Source: an uncultured Candidatus Poseidoniales archaeon
Lineage (GTDB): Archaea; Thermoplasmatota; Poseidoniia; Poseidoniales; Thalassarchaeaceae
Length of the DNA stretch: 53,180 nucleotides
Assembly (NCBI GenBank): GCA_905182515.1
Contig: CAJJBW010000009.1
Coordinates: 1 to 53,180, forward strand
Reading direction: 5' to 3'
Within the stretch, counting starts at the first letter, position 1. Every line of letters begins with the position of its first letter. Both the position numbers and the translations under genes were made by a program. Shown piece after piece: positions 1 through 9,259 of the stretch. The notes beneath the pieces are model-generated. The model did no database searches. It was given only the letters and a program-made list of their open reading frames with translations, and was not told the origin of the DNA.

Positions 1-1
1 G

Positions 2-79
2 TGGTGGGCCTGCCTGGATTTGAACCAGAGTCTGTTCGTCCCAAACGAACAAGCATAGACCAGACTAACCCACAGGCCC
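2..79 (-). tRNA. tRNA-Pro (anticodon UGG)
   Basis: Read on the minus strand, the sequence folds as a full cloverleaf. The 7-bp acceptor stem pairs 73-79 with 6-12. The anticodon stem GTTCG/CGAAC closes a seven-base loop TTTGGGA, giving anticodon TGG (proline). The T arm carries TTCAAAT. The discriminator is A (position 5) and a CCA end is encoded directly after it (positions 4-2). No intron is present. It lies at the very edge of the window, so downstream sequence is not visible. Confidence 0.93.
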
Positions 80-119
80 TGTGGTGTTCGTTCCACCGAC
101 CAATATGTCATGAAGGTTA

Positions 120-557
120 CTAGAGCCATGTCCATTCTTTATGTCCGGAGCGTATAATTAAACCTTCAAATTCTGAAGTTTCTATAAGTTCTTCAGCAGT
201 GATATTTGTAATTCCATTATGATGCAATACTTTTACCAAGTTTTCTAGCTTCAATACACCATTAACATCAATAGATTTCTTAATAACATTTTGAAATTTT
301 CTAAAATTATTAATTTCTTCTATTTTATTATTTGACTTTAATGACGCTTTTTTTAATTTGGATTTTATGATGTTTTTAACTTCATCTGGAGCATTTGCTG
401 AAGATACAGCAATACTCAATTCTTTAGATGAAGAAAAACTATTTAATATCTTTAAATCAATAGTTTTTGAACATCTTGAACATGACATTCTATTTCCTTT
501 CTTAATACCAAAATGGTGCCCACAAGTACACTTAACTAAATTCCAATAGACATGCAC
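120..557 (-). CDS. Zinc-ribbon protein (DUF1922-like) with C-terminal helical domain
   Basis: The 145-residue product begins with a four-cysteine zinc ribbon (CTCG near residue 10 and CSRC near residue 26) like the small archaeal DUF1922 family. Then comes a Ser/Lys-rich linker and, from about residue 85, a helical segment that could be a winged-helix-like domain. The start is GTG at 557, the only usable start, with an AGAGG Shine-Dalgarno a few bases upstream. No membrane segment is present. A nucleic-acid-binding role is plausible from the zinc ribbon but is an inference. It sits alone between tRNA-Pro and a divergent small membrane protein gene. Confidence 0.65.
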   Translation of the reverse strand: MHVYWNLVKCTCGHHFGIKKGNRMSCSRCSKTIDLKILNSFSSSKELSIAVSSANAPDEVKNIIKSKLKKASLKSNNKIEEINNFRKFQNVIKKSIDVNGVLKLENLVKVLHHNGITNITAEELIETSEFEGLIIRSGHKEWTWL

Positions 558-650
558 GGTCCTCTGAAGATATATTAGTTCAATAAATTGTCTAAAAAAC
601 GAACAAAAATACGCTGATTTATTGAAGTAAGTGTCCTACGCTAGTTTATC

Positions 651-917
651 ATGTCATCAGTCAGAGGAATAATTGGTTTCATTTCTAGTTTTATTTTGAT
701 ACTTATTTCAATTTACAGTTTTACCATCGATAATTCATTAACAACAGAAGTATGGAGTTTTCTATTATTAGCACCATTACCTTTAGCAATAGCATTAGCC
801 CCTAAAAATACTATTAATTGGAAAACAAAAAAGGATGATTGGGATGATGACATTCAAGAAGTTGAAAATGAAAACATAGATCCATTAGAATTTGGTTATG
901 ATATACCAATATTATAA
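651..917 (+). CDS. Small two-TM membrane protein, function unknown
   Basis: The 88-residue product has two hydrophobic helices, about residues 5-25 and 34-50, followed by an acidic cytoplasmic or extracytoplasmic tail rich in Asp and Glu. I do not recognise a family. There is no Shine-Dalgarno before the ATG, but an AT-rich stretch (GATTTATTG) lies about 26-33 bases upstream, the spacing expected for a TATA box of a leaderless mRNA. Its stop lies one base before the convergent end of the FttA gene. It is probably real because it fills the gap cleanly, but its role is unknown. Confidence 0.55.
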   Translation: MSSVRGIIGFISSFILILISIYSFTIDNSLTTEVWSFLLLAPLPLAIALAPKNTINWKTKKDDWDDDIQEVENENIDPLEFGYDIPIL

Positions 918-918
918 C

Positions 919-2835
919 TTATAAGAGCCTTAAAGTTTCTAAGTTATCAGGAGCGTAGGTTTGAACCTTAAATTTCTCCCTTAACCCTTGCCTAAATGCA
1001 TTACATGTTTGTGAGTCTCCATGGTGGCAAATTATTTTCCTAGGAGTAGGATGTAACGCAGAAACATAATCCATTAATTGGTTCCTGTCAGAGTGACCAC
1101 TGAAACCATCAATTATTACCATATTACAATTAACAGCAATCATTAATGTCTGGCCTCTATCTACAAGAGGGACTGCAGAATGTCCATCTTGTAATCGACG
1201 CCCAAGAGTCCCAGATGCTTGATACCCTACAAAGCAAAGAGTGTTGCCGTGTTCAGGAGCCCAGTGCTTGAAATATTCTATTATCGGCCCTCCGGTCATC
1301 ATACCACTAGTTGCTAAAACGATACAAGGGTTAGTTTCCAAGAGAATTGATTCCCTTTGTTTATGGGACTCTACTTGTTTAAACCAGGGAGAATTAAATG
1401 GATTTTCATCTCCACCTTTGAGTAGTTTTTTTCGTAAGTCTCTATTTAGAAAATTAGGGTGACTAGAATGAATAGCGGTGGCTTCGGAAATCATTCCATC
1501 TAACCATACTGTCACAGGTTTAACTTTACCGGATTTAAATAATTCATCAATAGCAATCATCACTTCTTGGGATCGACCAACCGCGAAAACAGGGCTAAAT
1601 ATTTTACCACCCCTGTTCAGAGTATCAATGATTAAATCTTGTAATTCGTGACTTGCTTGTTGCCTTGTAGGTTGTATATTCTGAGGCCCACCATATGTTG
1701 ATTCAATCACTAATGTATCTACTTTTGGAAACCTAACCGTAGCAGCGTCGAAAAGCCATGATTTTTCATATTTTATATCTCCTGAGAACAATAATCTGTG
1801 TTCCGATTTACCTTCACCTATCTGAGTATATACACTAGAGGACCCAAGAATATGGCCTGCATTTTCTAAAGTTATTTTGATATCAGGTGAGATATCAGTT
1901 TTTTCTCCCCAATTAATATCAACAGTATGTTTTATACATTCTTGGATATCTGTTTTAGAATAAGGAGGTTCATTACCCTCTGCTAATGCTACTTTGATGT
2001 AATCTATTTGAAGTAATGTCATTAAATCCCTAGTTGGTGGAGTACAATAAACCGGACCTCTATACCCATATTTGAATAAAACTGGAAGCATTCCGATGTG
2101 ATCAACATGAGCATGCGTTATTACGATAGCATCCAAATTATCTAATGGGAGTAATTCAGGAGCTGAGAAAAACGGTTGAGTTTCGTTTCTATTAGTCGTA
2201 GGTTTAGCGCCACAGTCAACAAGTATTTTAGATTCATTTGTAGTTACTAAATGCATTGCCCTACCAACTTCCCTATAGGAACCAAGTGCCGTTACTCTAA
2301 CCCAGGGAACTCCGGGCCTTTTTGGCCTGTAGATTCTAGTCCCAAATTTCCGTAATAATGCTTTTCTATCGCTTGCCATTTCTTTCCTATATCTTCGAAT
2401 ATCATGTTGAGTCCTACTTGCAATAGCAGGGGCCCTTACTACATTGACTAACCAGCCAATCTCATCCCTTAGTTGTTGGATATGAATTCCTTTTGGACCT
2501 ACTGCTGATGAGGGGTCATCACACTCAAGAATAATCTCAGACAAAGCTGGATCTAACCATGTATTTGTTAAACCTGCTTCTGGAGGAATGTATTTAGAAA
2601 CAGCTTGATATATTGCAGTTTCATCTGCTAAAATATCAGGATGAGGACGGATTACTACCCTACGTTTAATTAATTTTGCAATCTGTACAGTTAGACTATC
2701 TCCACTGCCAATGAATAAAGAAGGTTGTTTAGTTATTATAGCAATAGATCCGGACTCTAAATCAACATCATAATCTATGTGTTTAGGTATTATTGAAGCT
2801 ATTCTCTTTTTCATCTCAACTAATGACAAACGCAT
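919..2835 (-). CDS. fttA: FttA/aCPSF1: KH-domain beta-CASP ribonuclease, archaeal transcription termination factor
   Basis: About 638 residues, the usual length of archaeal aCPSF1. Two N-terminal KH domains (about residues 1-140; a GPKG loop is visible near 115) precede the metallo-beta-lactamase domain. The metal site motif HAHVDH lies near residues 241-246, followed by beta-CASP signatures such as AGHILGSS, FSGD and the C-terminal FSGHSD. In the family this endo/exonuclease cuts nascent RNA downstream of U-rich stretches and terminates transcription. I prefer ATG at 2835, preceded by a GGAAGGGATG purine block, over an in-frame TTG at 2841. It is encoded as a single gene, convergent with the small membrane protein and just downstream of the proteasome gene. 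Confidence 0.95.
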   Translation of the reverse strand: MRLSLVEMKKRIASIIPKHIDYDVDLESGSIAIITKQPSLFIGSGDSLTVQIAKLIKRRVVIRPHPDILADETAIYQAVSKYIPPEAGLTNTWLDPALSEIILECDDPSSAVGPKGIHIQQLRDEIGWLVNVVRAPAIASRTQHDIRRYRKEMASDRKALLRKFGTRIYRPKRPGVPWVRVTALGSYREVGRAMHLVTTNESKILVDCGAKPTTNRNETQPFFSAPELLPLDNLDAIVITHAHVDHIGMLPVLFKYGYRGPVYCTPPTRDLMTLLQIDYIKVALAEGNEPPYSKTDIQECIKHTVDINWGEKTDISPDIKITLENAGHILGSSSVYTQIGEGKSEHRLLFSGDIKYEKSWLFDAATVRFPKVDTLVIESTYGGPQNIQPTRQQASHELQDLIIDTLNRGGKIFSPVFAVGRSQEVMIAIDELFKSGKVKPVTVWLDGMISEATAIHSSHPNFLNRDLRKKLLKGGDENPFNSPWFKQVESHKQRESILLETNPCIVLATSGMMTGGPIIEYFKHWAPEHGNTLCFVGYQASGTLGRRLQDGHSAVPLVDRGQTLMIAVNCNMVIIDGFSGHSDRNQLMDYVSALHPTPRKIICHHGDSQTCNAFRQGLREKFKVQTYAPDNLETLRLL

Positions 2836-2907
2836 ATACAAACATCCCTTCCAAGCAAAGCCTGCTAAACTAGTACGTCGAAAATGTGCACTAGGGCAGG
2901 AGTATGA

Positions 2908-3534
2908 TTAGAGAGATGAAAGAAGAGACTTTAATTCTTCTTCGGATAGTAATTTGAAACCATCTTTTGGAGTAATAACGGCTAAATCCATGCCATTACC
3001 ACTTGCTGCATCTCTTTGTGCAGAAGCAAGAAGTGACTTAGCAGCAACTTTTAATGCATCTTCACGTGACATGTTATCTCGGTATTGGTCTTCTAAAACT
3101 CCATACATATAGGGGCTTCCAGATCCAGTTGCGCAATAAACGTCGGGAATGGATCCACCAGCAGCATCAATGCTGTACACACTAGAGCCACTTTTATCTA
3201 CTCCAACTATTAATAATTGTACATGATGAGGGCGGCCGACTAAAATATTAGCAGTTAAAGTTGCAGCGCCTTTTACAGTCATTGGAGAATCTCTTTTTAA
3301 TTCGTAAAGGCGTAATTCAGATGCTAGTGTCCTAGACAATGATTGAGCATGCCCTACTAATCCAGCAGTTGTAAGTGCAATAGAATCTGAAATTTGGAAA
3401 ACTTTCTGGACGCTTTTATTGGCTATAAAATGCCCCATAGTAGCCCTATGGTCGGCACCAACTACTACCCCTCCATCGAATGTTATACCGATAGTACTAG
3501 TTCCAGTTTTTACTACTTCAGAAGACATATCCAT
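2908..3534 (-). CDS. psmB: Proteasome beta subunit (20S catalytic subunit)
   Basis: The N-terminal nucleophile family is clear: a short propeptide ends in TG, and the next residue Thr12 begins the mature chain (TSTIGI). Asp17 and Lys33 in mature numbering are present (GADHRAT and the Lys of SVQK). The C-terminal half carries GSGSPYMYG and SREDAL motifs typical of the family. The subunit forms the two inner rings of the archaeal 20S proteasome and performs proteolysis. An upstream extension to 3567 is possible, but the ATG at 3534 has a GGTGAT Shine-Dalgarno at good spacing and gives the usual short propeptide of 11 residues. The alpha subunit is not in the window. Confidence 0.95.
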   Translation of the reverse strand: MDMSSEVVKTGTSTIGITFDGGVVVGADHRATMGHFIANKSVQKVFQISDSIALTTAGLVGHAQSLSRTLASELRLYELKRDSPMTVKGAATLTANILVGRPHHVQLLIVGVDKSGSSVYSIDAAGGSIPDVYCATGSGSPYMYGVLEDQYRDNMSREDALKVAAKSLLASAQRDAASGNGMDLAVITPKDGFKLLSEEELKSLLSSL

Positions 3535-3699
3535 TAAAATCACCTGCTGTGGAAGAGTTCCCAGCAAACCTAACTGAAATCCAGCCCCTTATGAATGCGA
3601 CGGGAGCAGATGCTCAACAAAGAGCAAATCCACATATAATTATTAAATCTACTTTGATAACATAGAAGAAGTCAAGGGTATGATTTAGTTCGAAGTAAC

Positions 3700-4092
3700 A
3701 TGAGCAGCGAAGGCAGAGAACCACGCTGGATTGAAATGGAAGAAACCTCTTTGACTAAAGAGTTGAATATAGAACCGGGGGAAAAATATCATGACCTTGG
3801 TGATAAGTATCCTAATTCTCCAATTCCAAGAGGCCCTGGAGATACCATAATCCATAGAGCCGTACTTGAAGATTTGACTGGAGTTCCTCCCATTTTAAAT
3901 TGGATTTCGGACGGAGATTTAGTAATAATCGAAATGTCACAATTAATGAAAAGAGAGACAGAATTAAGCATTGCTGTTAGCAAAATTAGGGATTTCGTTG
4001 AACTTGATTTATCAGGAACAGTATTGCTTTTAGGCAAAACTAGATTATTGTTATTACCACCAGATTTTGACGGGATTGAACAATTAAATTAG
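3700..4092 (+). CDS. SepF-like cell division protein
   Basis: 130 residues. The C-terminal half, about residues 50-125, has the SepF layout: an IIHRAVLEDL strand-helix, a GDLVIIEMSQL strand corresponding to the G-[DN]-V-V-I-[LI]-D region, a helix, then a short strand with a conserved glycine (SGTVLLLGKTRLLLLPP). In archaea with FtsZ, SepF tethers the ring to the membrane. The N-terminal 45 residues are charged and proline/glycine rich, and I see no clear amphipathic membrane-targeting helix, which is unusual. An FtsZ-family gene lies elsewhere in this window (about 36 kb). The assignment rests on pattern only. Confidence 0.62.
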   Translation: MSSEGREPRWIEMEETSLTKELNIEPGEKYHDLGDKYPNSPIPRGPGDTIIHRAVLEDLTGVPPILNWISDGDLVIIEMSQLMKRETELSIAVSKIRDFVELDLSGTVLLLGKTRLLLLPPDFDGIEQLN

Positions 4093-4110
4093 ACACAGGG
4101 GGTGTAAATT

Positions 4111-4701
4111 GTGGAAAGTATCATAGATCAATCTTGTCCAATTTGTTTTGCCGACACAGGATTAAAACTATTTGTCCATATTTCTGAAATTCCGTACTTT
4201 GGAGAACACACACAAATGACAATGTTATGTGACGATTGCGGATGGAAAAACACTGATTTTATACCCGCCGAAGGTAAAAAACCTGGAGCTTGGTCAATTA
4301 AAATTACTAATGAAGAACATATGTCTATAAGGGTCATCAGATCTTCCTCTTGTACGATAAAGATTGAAGAAATTGGCTTAGAAGTAGAGCCTGGAAGTAA
4401 TTCAAGTGGATATATAACTAATGTAGAAGGAGTCCTAAATAGATTCAAAGATATTGTTGAAATGTTACTTAGACAGGCAAAAAGAGATAATGATGATTCA
4501 ATTGAAGATTGTATTAATCTATTAGAAAAGATTGAAGAGATTAGAATTGGGAGAAGAGAAGTAGAAATGGTATTGTTAGATCCAATGGGGCATAGCCAAA
4601 TCTTACATGAAAATGCTATAGCAAGAGAATTGGACGAAAATGAAATTGCTGAATTACCAATTGGACCTAGCATTCCAGTCTTTGATATAGAAAATAATTA
4701 G
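4111..4701 (+). CDS. ZPR1-type zinc-finger protein
   Basis: 196 residues with a four-cysteine zinc finger (CPIC at about residues 9-12, CDDC at about 40-43) followed by a ZPR1-type beta domain. The segments YFGEH, CGWKNTD, and VEGVLNRFKDIVEML match the single-ZPR1 archaeal proteins. Eukaryotic ZPR1 binds and helps fold translation factor eEF1A; an equivalent archaeal role is an inference. Translation starts at GTG 4111, preceded by a GGGGGTG ribosome-binding sequence. It follows the SepF-like gene by 18 bases and is probably co-transcribed with it. It ends four bases inside the convergent TrpRS gene. Confidence 0.8.
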   Translation: MESIIDQSCPICFADTGLKLFVHISEIPYFGEHTQMTMLCDDCGWKNTDFIPAEGKKPGAWSIKITNEEHMSIRVIRSSSCTIKIEEIGLEVEPGSNSSGYITNVEGVLNRFKDIVEMLLRQAKRDNDDSIEDCINLLEKIEEIRIGRREVEMVLLDPMGHSQILHENAIARELDENEIAELPIGPSIPVFDIENN

Positions 4702-6080
4702 AGTGCATCTGGTGCTAAGAATTCTTCTGCCCTACCTGCCCATTCGTCCCTTTTTTCAGATAAATCGTTTAGCCATGATGTCGCATTTTCCATACATATA
4801 TTTTTCATCTCTCCTGCTAAAAGTTTACCACTTTCGTAATCTCTTTGAATTTCATTTAGATGATTATCATCAGCTTCGAAGAAATATTGTAAATATTGAA
4901 AAGCGACATCTTTAGAACAATCTCCACCTAATCTTCTGTGTTCTTCTATAGTGGATTGCCCACCACTATATGCTCTCTTAACTTTCTTCTCCATCTGAGA
5001 TATGCTATCATCCATGAAAATAGTAGTTTCTGGCTTTGAAGAGGACATCTTATCTCCTGTCATTCCAACAGCAAATCTATGATACGTAGAACAGGGAGGC
5101 ATGATACCCATTCCACCTAATTTTCTTTCTAATTGTAATAAACTTAATTTTAAGGAAGATATATCATTATTTGAAGCCCCAGGGACGTCAATAGTTCCAT
5201 GCTTTGGATTAGGAAAAATATCAGCAAATCCTAATTTTATAATCGAGTTCTTCATTCTATCAATTAAGTTATTTCTTACTTCGCGATTAAATTTTCCATC
5301 TTCAGAAATTCCCATAATCTCAGAATTATCATCCTGAATAGAAAGAGCCACAGTGAGGCCGCCTTGCTTTCTAGGTTTTACATTAAACCAATTCGTTTTA
5401 CTAACAATTCCTCTAGTTAATCGAAGATGAGGATCTTGATCTATCCCTACAGGGACTACAATAGGACGTAATCCTCCGAATTGCTCTAATTGAGGATGGA
5501 CTATGTCTCCTGCTTGTACAAGAGGTGCTTGTACATGGGCTAAATTTGTATCTCCTCCAAAACCATAAATTGCTTCGAATTCAGAAATATTAGTACGGCG
5601 TCCAAGTGTAAAGGCTAAACGTTGTACTTCTGGCCTTTTACTCTGAAAATAAACATTTGTAGATTTTGGATCAAGTCCTAATGCGGCATAATTGATAATG
5701 TACTCATTTATTGCGACTTCTCTTCCTTTTGATAAAGAAGTAGAACGAGTAGCTAAAGCCTCCAAATCTGCAACCGCCACAGTTATGTCTCCTCCTTGTT
5801 CTTGAAACCATTTTACTTGCTCAATAACCATGCTATGGCCAAGATGCATTTTTCCGCTCGGCATTAAACCCGTTAAAACGCCAAATTTTTCTTTTTTCTT
5901 TATTGAATTTAAGATTATATCTAAATCTCGATGTGCAAATATTATCCCTCTTCTGTGAAGAATGTTTGGATTTGGAATTTTAGATAATTCTATAGAATCT
6001 AAACCGAATTGATTAGTTATTCTATCATAGTCAGTAGACTGTTCAGAAGACCAAGGATCTATACGTCGTCCATCTATCAT
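4698..6080 (-). CDS. trpS: Tryptophanyl-tRNA synthetase
   Basis: 460 residues, class I synthetase. The HIGH-type motif PSGKMHLGH is at residues 74-82 and the KMSKS motif, here DKMSSSK, lies near residue 342. Archaeal/eukaryotic TrpRS hallmarks are visible, including an N-terminal extension with DPWSSE and the specificity loop region with IYGFGGDTN. It charges tRNA-Trp. The start is ATG 6080. It is divergent from the saccharopine-dehydrogenase-like gene, with a 95-base spacer that must hold promoters for both. The stop overlaps the convergent ZPR1 gene by four bases. Confidence 0.95.
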   Translation of the reverse strand: MIDGRRIDPWSSEQSTDYDRITNQFGLDSIELSKIPNPNILHRRGIIFAHRDLDIILNSIKKKEKFGVLTGLMPSGKMHLGHSMVIEQVKWFQEQGGDITVAVADLEALATRSTSLSKGREVAINEYIINYAALGLDPKSTNVYFQSKRPEVQRLAFTLGRRTNISEFEAIYGFGGDTNLAHVQAPLVQAGDIVHPQLEQFGGLRPIVVPVGIDQDPHLRLTRGIVSKTNWFNVKPRKQGGLTVALSIQDDNSEIMGISEDGKFNREVRNNLIDRMKNSIIKLGFADIFPNPKHGTIDVPGASNNDISSLKLSLLQLERKLGGMGIMPPCSTYHRFAVGMTGDKMSSSKPETTIFMDDSISQMEKKVKRAYSGGQSTIEEHRRLGGDCSKDVAFQYLQYFFEADDNHLNEIQRDYESGKLLAGEMKNICMENATSWLNDLSEKRDEWAGRAEEFLAPDAL

Positions 6081-6175
6081 AACTACGCGCTAATGATGTG
6101 TGCAATCAAACCATCGATGATAATTAAAACATTTTGACCGTTAAAGACAATAATGAAAACCCACCGGGCGCATAT

Positions 6176-7234
6176 ATGGCCGTCATTCATTGCCTAGGAA
6201 CAGGACTTGTTGGATCATATGTTGCAAAAAAATTAGCAGAAAATGGCCATCAAGTATATGCTCATGATATCAACCCAGATATTACTTTGGTAGACTATCC
6301 AAACATAACTATCGAAGAAGGTGACGCTTTAGAAAAATGTAGTGACATAATAAATTTAGGTAAATTCGATATAATAGTAAATATGTTACCGGGAGACATT
6401 GGGCATACTGTGATAAAAAAATTGTGTAAATACGATGTCAAAGTTGTCGATTTAAGTTTTAGTGAAATTACGCCAGATATAGTTATTGCAGAATGTGAAA
6501 ATATGAATGCAACAATATTATGGGATGTTGGAATTGCCCCGGGGCTATCAAATATGTTGCTTGCAATGGCATATAGAGAATTTGGAAAATTGAAAAATGG
6601 TGAAATTAGAGTTGGAGGAAATCCAGTTGAAAAGAGAGGTATTTGGAATTATATGGCCCCTTTTTCACCCAAGGATGTGATTGCAGAATATACTAGGCCC
6701 GCAAGGGTTGTGCGGGATTCGAAAATTACGATTATTGAAGCCTTATCAGATAGACATTCAATCGAAGTATCCGGAAAAGGGACAATGGAGGCTTTCTTGA
6801 CTGATGGTTTACGTAGTATTTTGTATTCAATTCCTGCACTAGATTTATCCGAATATACTGTTAGATGGCCTGGGCATATACAAAAATTTATTGATGAAAG
6901 AGATAATAATACACTTAATTATGATAAATTATTAAAAGAATGGAAATACGATAGTGAAATTAAAGAATTTACATGGATGGAAGTAAAAGCAACAGCCTAT
7001 AATGGCGAAAAAGTGAAGTGGATAATATCTGATGATGGCGATAAAGATGGACACTCTATGGCCAGATGTACTGGATTAGTGACAGTTTTTTGTGTTGAAG
7101 AATGGTTAAAAGATCCTGATATGCTAACAAAGGGTGTGCACCCACCGGAAAATCTCCATTCAGAGGTCATTGAAAGAATTATAGGTAAAATGAAAAAAGA
7201 AAATATTAATATTGAATTTGAGAGAAATAATTAA
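6176..7234 (+). CDS. Saccharopine dehydrogenase-family NAD(P) oxidoreductase
   Basis: About 352 residues from ATG 6176; an in-frame TTG at 6134 is less likely because it would add a non-conserved tail before the Rossmann strand. The N-terminus has the dinucleotide-binding fold CLGTGLVGSYVAKKLAENG, then an acidic residue at the end of the second strand. The middle shows IAPGLSNMLLA, a conserved saccharopine-dehydrogenase segment, followed by the mixed C-terminal domain. Family members act in lysine metabolism or polyamine synthesis; the exact substrate cannot be told from sequence alone. The gene is monocistronic and converges with the exported protein downstream. Confidence 0.75.
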   Translation: MAVIHCLGTGLVGSYVAKKLAENGHQVYAHDINPDITLVDYPNITIEEGDALEKCSDIINLGKFDIIVNMLPGDIGHTVIKKLCKYDVKVVDLSFSEITPDIVIAECENMNATILWDVGIAPGLSNMLLAMAYREFGKLKNGEIRVGGNPVEKRGIWNYMAPFSPKDVIAEYTRPARVVRDSKITIIEALSDRHSIEVSGKGTMEAFLTDGLRSILYSIPALDLSEYTVRWPGHIQKFIDERDNNTLNYDKLLKEWKYDSEIKEFTWMEVKATAYNGEKVKWIISDDGDKDGHSMARCTGLVTVFCVEEWLKDPDMLTKGVHPPENLHSEVIERIIGKMKKENINIEFERNN

Positions 7235-8358
7235 TTTAGCAACGTTTGATTTTTATCCCTAAGCAATAACCATTTTATCACCATTGGCGTTGCAATTAAG
7301 GTCCCTAAAGCTATAACAATTATAGGCCAACTAAATTCAGGCTCAGCCGTTCTTTCAATCAACCATGTGAACAATATTGGAGACCCCAAAAAATCTGATG
7401 CCGATTCCCTCATGTTAGAAACATGATGGCCAACTACAGTAACTCCGTGATGCAAGTTATTGAATGTATATAGTGGATTAATGCTACTAGAATTTATATC
7501 AAAGGAATCGAATTGTAAAACGAATGTTTCACCTCGAGGGATAGTAATGATGACGCCCCCGGGCGATAATCTATATCCATATTTTAAGTTTTGATCTGAC
7601 GAATTTAATATCGGAATCGTATTGCCATTTGAATTTATTATTGAAAATAAAGTAGAGTTTGAGGCTAACATGATACTACCTGGGACGCTCCAATCATTAC
7701 TTTCATTGATATTTGGTAATGATAAATATAATTTATCATCAACCAAATTATATGATATATCTTCACTAGATATTTTATGATTATGCCACTCCCCCCATGT
7801 AGTAAACCAAATATTATCATTATTTTCTAACCATTTTAATGCTTCTTTATCTTCCCTAACTTTGATATCATAAATTCTTGCTATCCAATATATACTTACT
7901 AACGAGTCTTCTTCTGCAGATTCTAAGATTGAAATATTTGCTACATTCTTTTCCAAACTACCTCCATTACGATTAGCAACAAAAAGTCCCACAGGAGTTT
8001 TGTCTACTTTGTCCCCGACTACCATAAAACCTGAATTAACAAGTTTGGCTGCAGTAAGTGAATTAATTTCCCCTGAAGGAACACCATATGATATTGGACT
8101 TACACCCCACCTGGAGGAATTAGTTTGAGATAATAGATAATTTTTACAACCATCAATAATCCAATCACCTTCATTGATATTTATGCCTTCATATCCGTGA
8201 CAACCAAATTCGTCACCCGTTGCAAGCCTTTCTGGCCCAATTAAATTCTTAATCCAACCATCTGACTTCCATTCTGTTGCCATTACAGGAGATATAGTAG
8301 GAATTATAAAGATAATAACTAACAAAACACCTTTGACCCCTAACTTCGTCATGAACAT
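7231..8358 (-). CDS. Exported, membrane-anchored protein of unknown function
   Basis: 375 residues. An N-terminal signal sequence (about residues 5-27, ending near PVMATE) is followed by a large extracytoplasmic domain with many N-x-S/T sites, and a C-terminal transmembrane helix (about 345-365) with a short basic tail. The middle contains a PSGEINSLTAAKLVNSGF segment and several Trp-rich stretches, but I do not recognise a family. Cysteines near residues 53 and 70 could form a disulfide. It is the only gene in its transcript and is divergent from the acyltransferase gene. A surface role is inferred only from the topology. Confidence 0.6.
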   Translation of the reverse strand: MFMTKLGVKGVLLVIIFIIPTISPVMATEWKSDGWIKNLIGPERLATGDEFGCHGYEGININEGDWIIDGCKNYLLSQTNSSRWGVSPISYGVPSGEINSLTAAKLVNSGFMVVGDKVDKTPVGLFVANRNGGSLEKNVANISILESAEEDSLVSIYWIARIYDIKVREDKEALKWLENNDNIWFTTWGEWHNHKISSEDISYNLVDDKLYLSLPNINESNDWSVPGSIMLASNSTLFSIINSNGNTIPILNSSDQNLKYGYRLSPGGVIITIPRGETFVLQFDSFDINSSSINPLYTFNNLHHGVTVVGHHVSNMRESASDFLGSPILFTWLIERTAEPEFSWPIIVIALGTLIATPMVIKWLLLRDKNQTLLN

Positions 8359-8431
8359 CGGAAATATATCTAAGATATGAGTACTTGCAATATTTAGTAA
8401 AGGCTAAGCGATAGATACAATACGATTGGAT

Positions 8432-9208
8432 ATGAGTGAAGGTTTGGAGAGGAATCTTGAGCAATTTTCAAACTTAGTTAAAATTAATGGCACAGGAAAG
8501 GAATTTAAAACTCCATTTTTATACAAATTCTTAATAAAATATATTAGAATTATTGGAAGAAGTTTTACCAGAGTTAATTATTATGGTTTAGAAAAATTGC
8601 CCAAAAGAGGCCCCGTAATAATCATAGGTAATCACACTTCAAACATAGATCCAATTATCAAAATAATGGGCAATGCTAGGCCCATCCACTATTTAGCTAA
8701 AGAAGGGCATTTCAAAAAAGAGCCGAATCGTACAATAATGGTTAGTACTGGCCAAATAGAGACTTTCCGAGAAACTGGAGGAAGGGATGCTTTAGCAAGA
8801 GCAATAGATGTATTAGAATCCGGTTTGTGCCTTGGACTATTCCCAGAAGGAACTAGATCAAGAAGTGAAATTGCTCCTTATTTGCAAAAAGGAAAAACAG
8901 GAGTTGCCAGGATTGCTGCTAGTTTTCCTAATATTCCAGTAGTTCCTATGTGCATAATTGGTGCAAGGGAAATGATGGCCCCTGGAGATAACATCATTAG
9001 AATATGGAAAAAAGTAGAAGTCATAATTGATGAGCCCATTACATTCAACGAATGGCTTGTAAACGTAGATGGAGAAAATATGAGTGAATATCAATTATCA
9101 GAATTTATAAATTTAGATAAAGACATTAGGGATCAACGAATGAGGAAAATATATAGAAATTTTACCGATCAATTAATGATGAAATTAAAGAATTTAGGCG
9201 CTCCCTGA
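8432..9208 (+). CDS. PlsC-like 1-acyl-sn-glycerol-3-phosphate acyltransferase family protein
   Basis: About 258 residues. The catalytic HX4D box NHTSNID has His68 and Asp73, followed by the glycerol-phosphate-binding block FPEGTRSRS and a later VPMCIIGAREM segment. These are hallmarks of the bacterial/eukaryotic lysophosphatidate acyltransferase family, which places an acyl chain on the sn-2 position. Archaeal membranes are built from ether lipids, so this is notable here. The start is ATG 8432; a TTG six bases upstream is also possible. The protein lacks clear transmembrane helices but would be membrane-associated. It may be co-transcribed with thyA, 51 bases downstream. Confidence 0.88.
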   Translation: MSEGLERNLEQFSNLVKINGTGKEFKTPFLYKFLIKYIRIIGRSFTRVNYYGLEKLPKRGPVIIIGNHTSNIDPIIKIMGNARPIHYLAKEGHFKKEPNRTIMVSTGQIETFRETGGRDALARAIDVLESGLCLGLFPEGTRSRSEIAPYLQKGKTGVARIAASFPNIPVVPMCIIGAREMMAPGDNIIRIWKKVEVIIDEPITFNEWLVNVDGENMSEYQLSEFINLDKDIRDQRMRKIYRNFTDQLMMKLKNLGAP

Positions 9209-9259
9209 TTAATTATTTCCGTAGCGTTGAAGGACTGACAGCATAGGCGGTAAGAATAG

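Noticed and set aside
8249-8464. Open frame of 71 codons overlapping the divergent promoter region
   Set aside because: It overlaps the start of the exported protein gene in another frame and the acyltransferase start, and has no family features.
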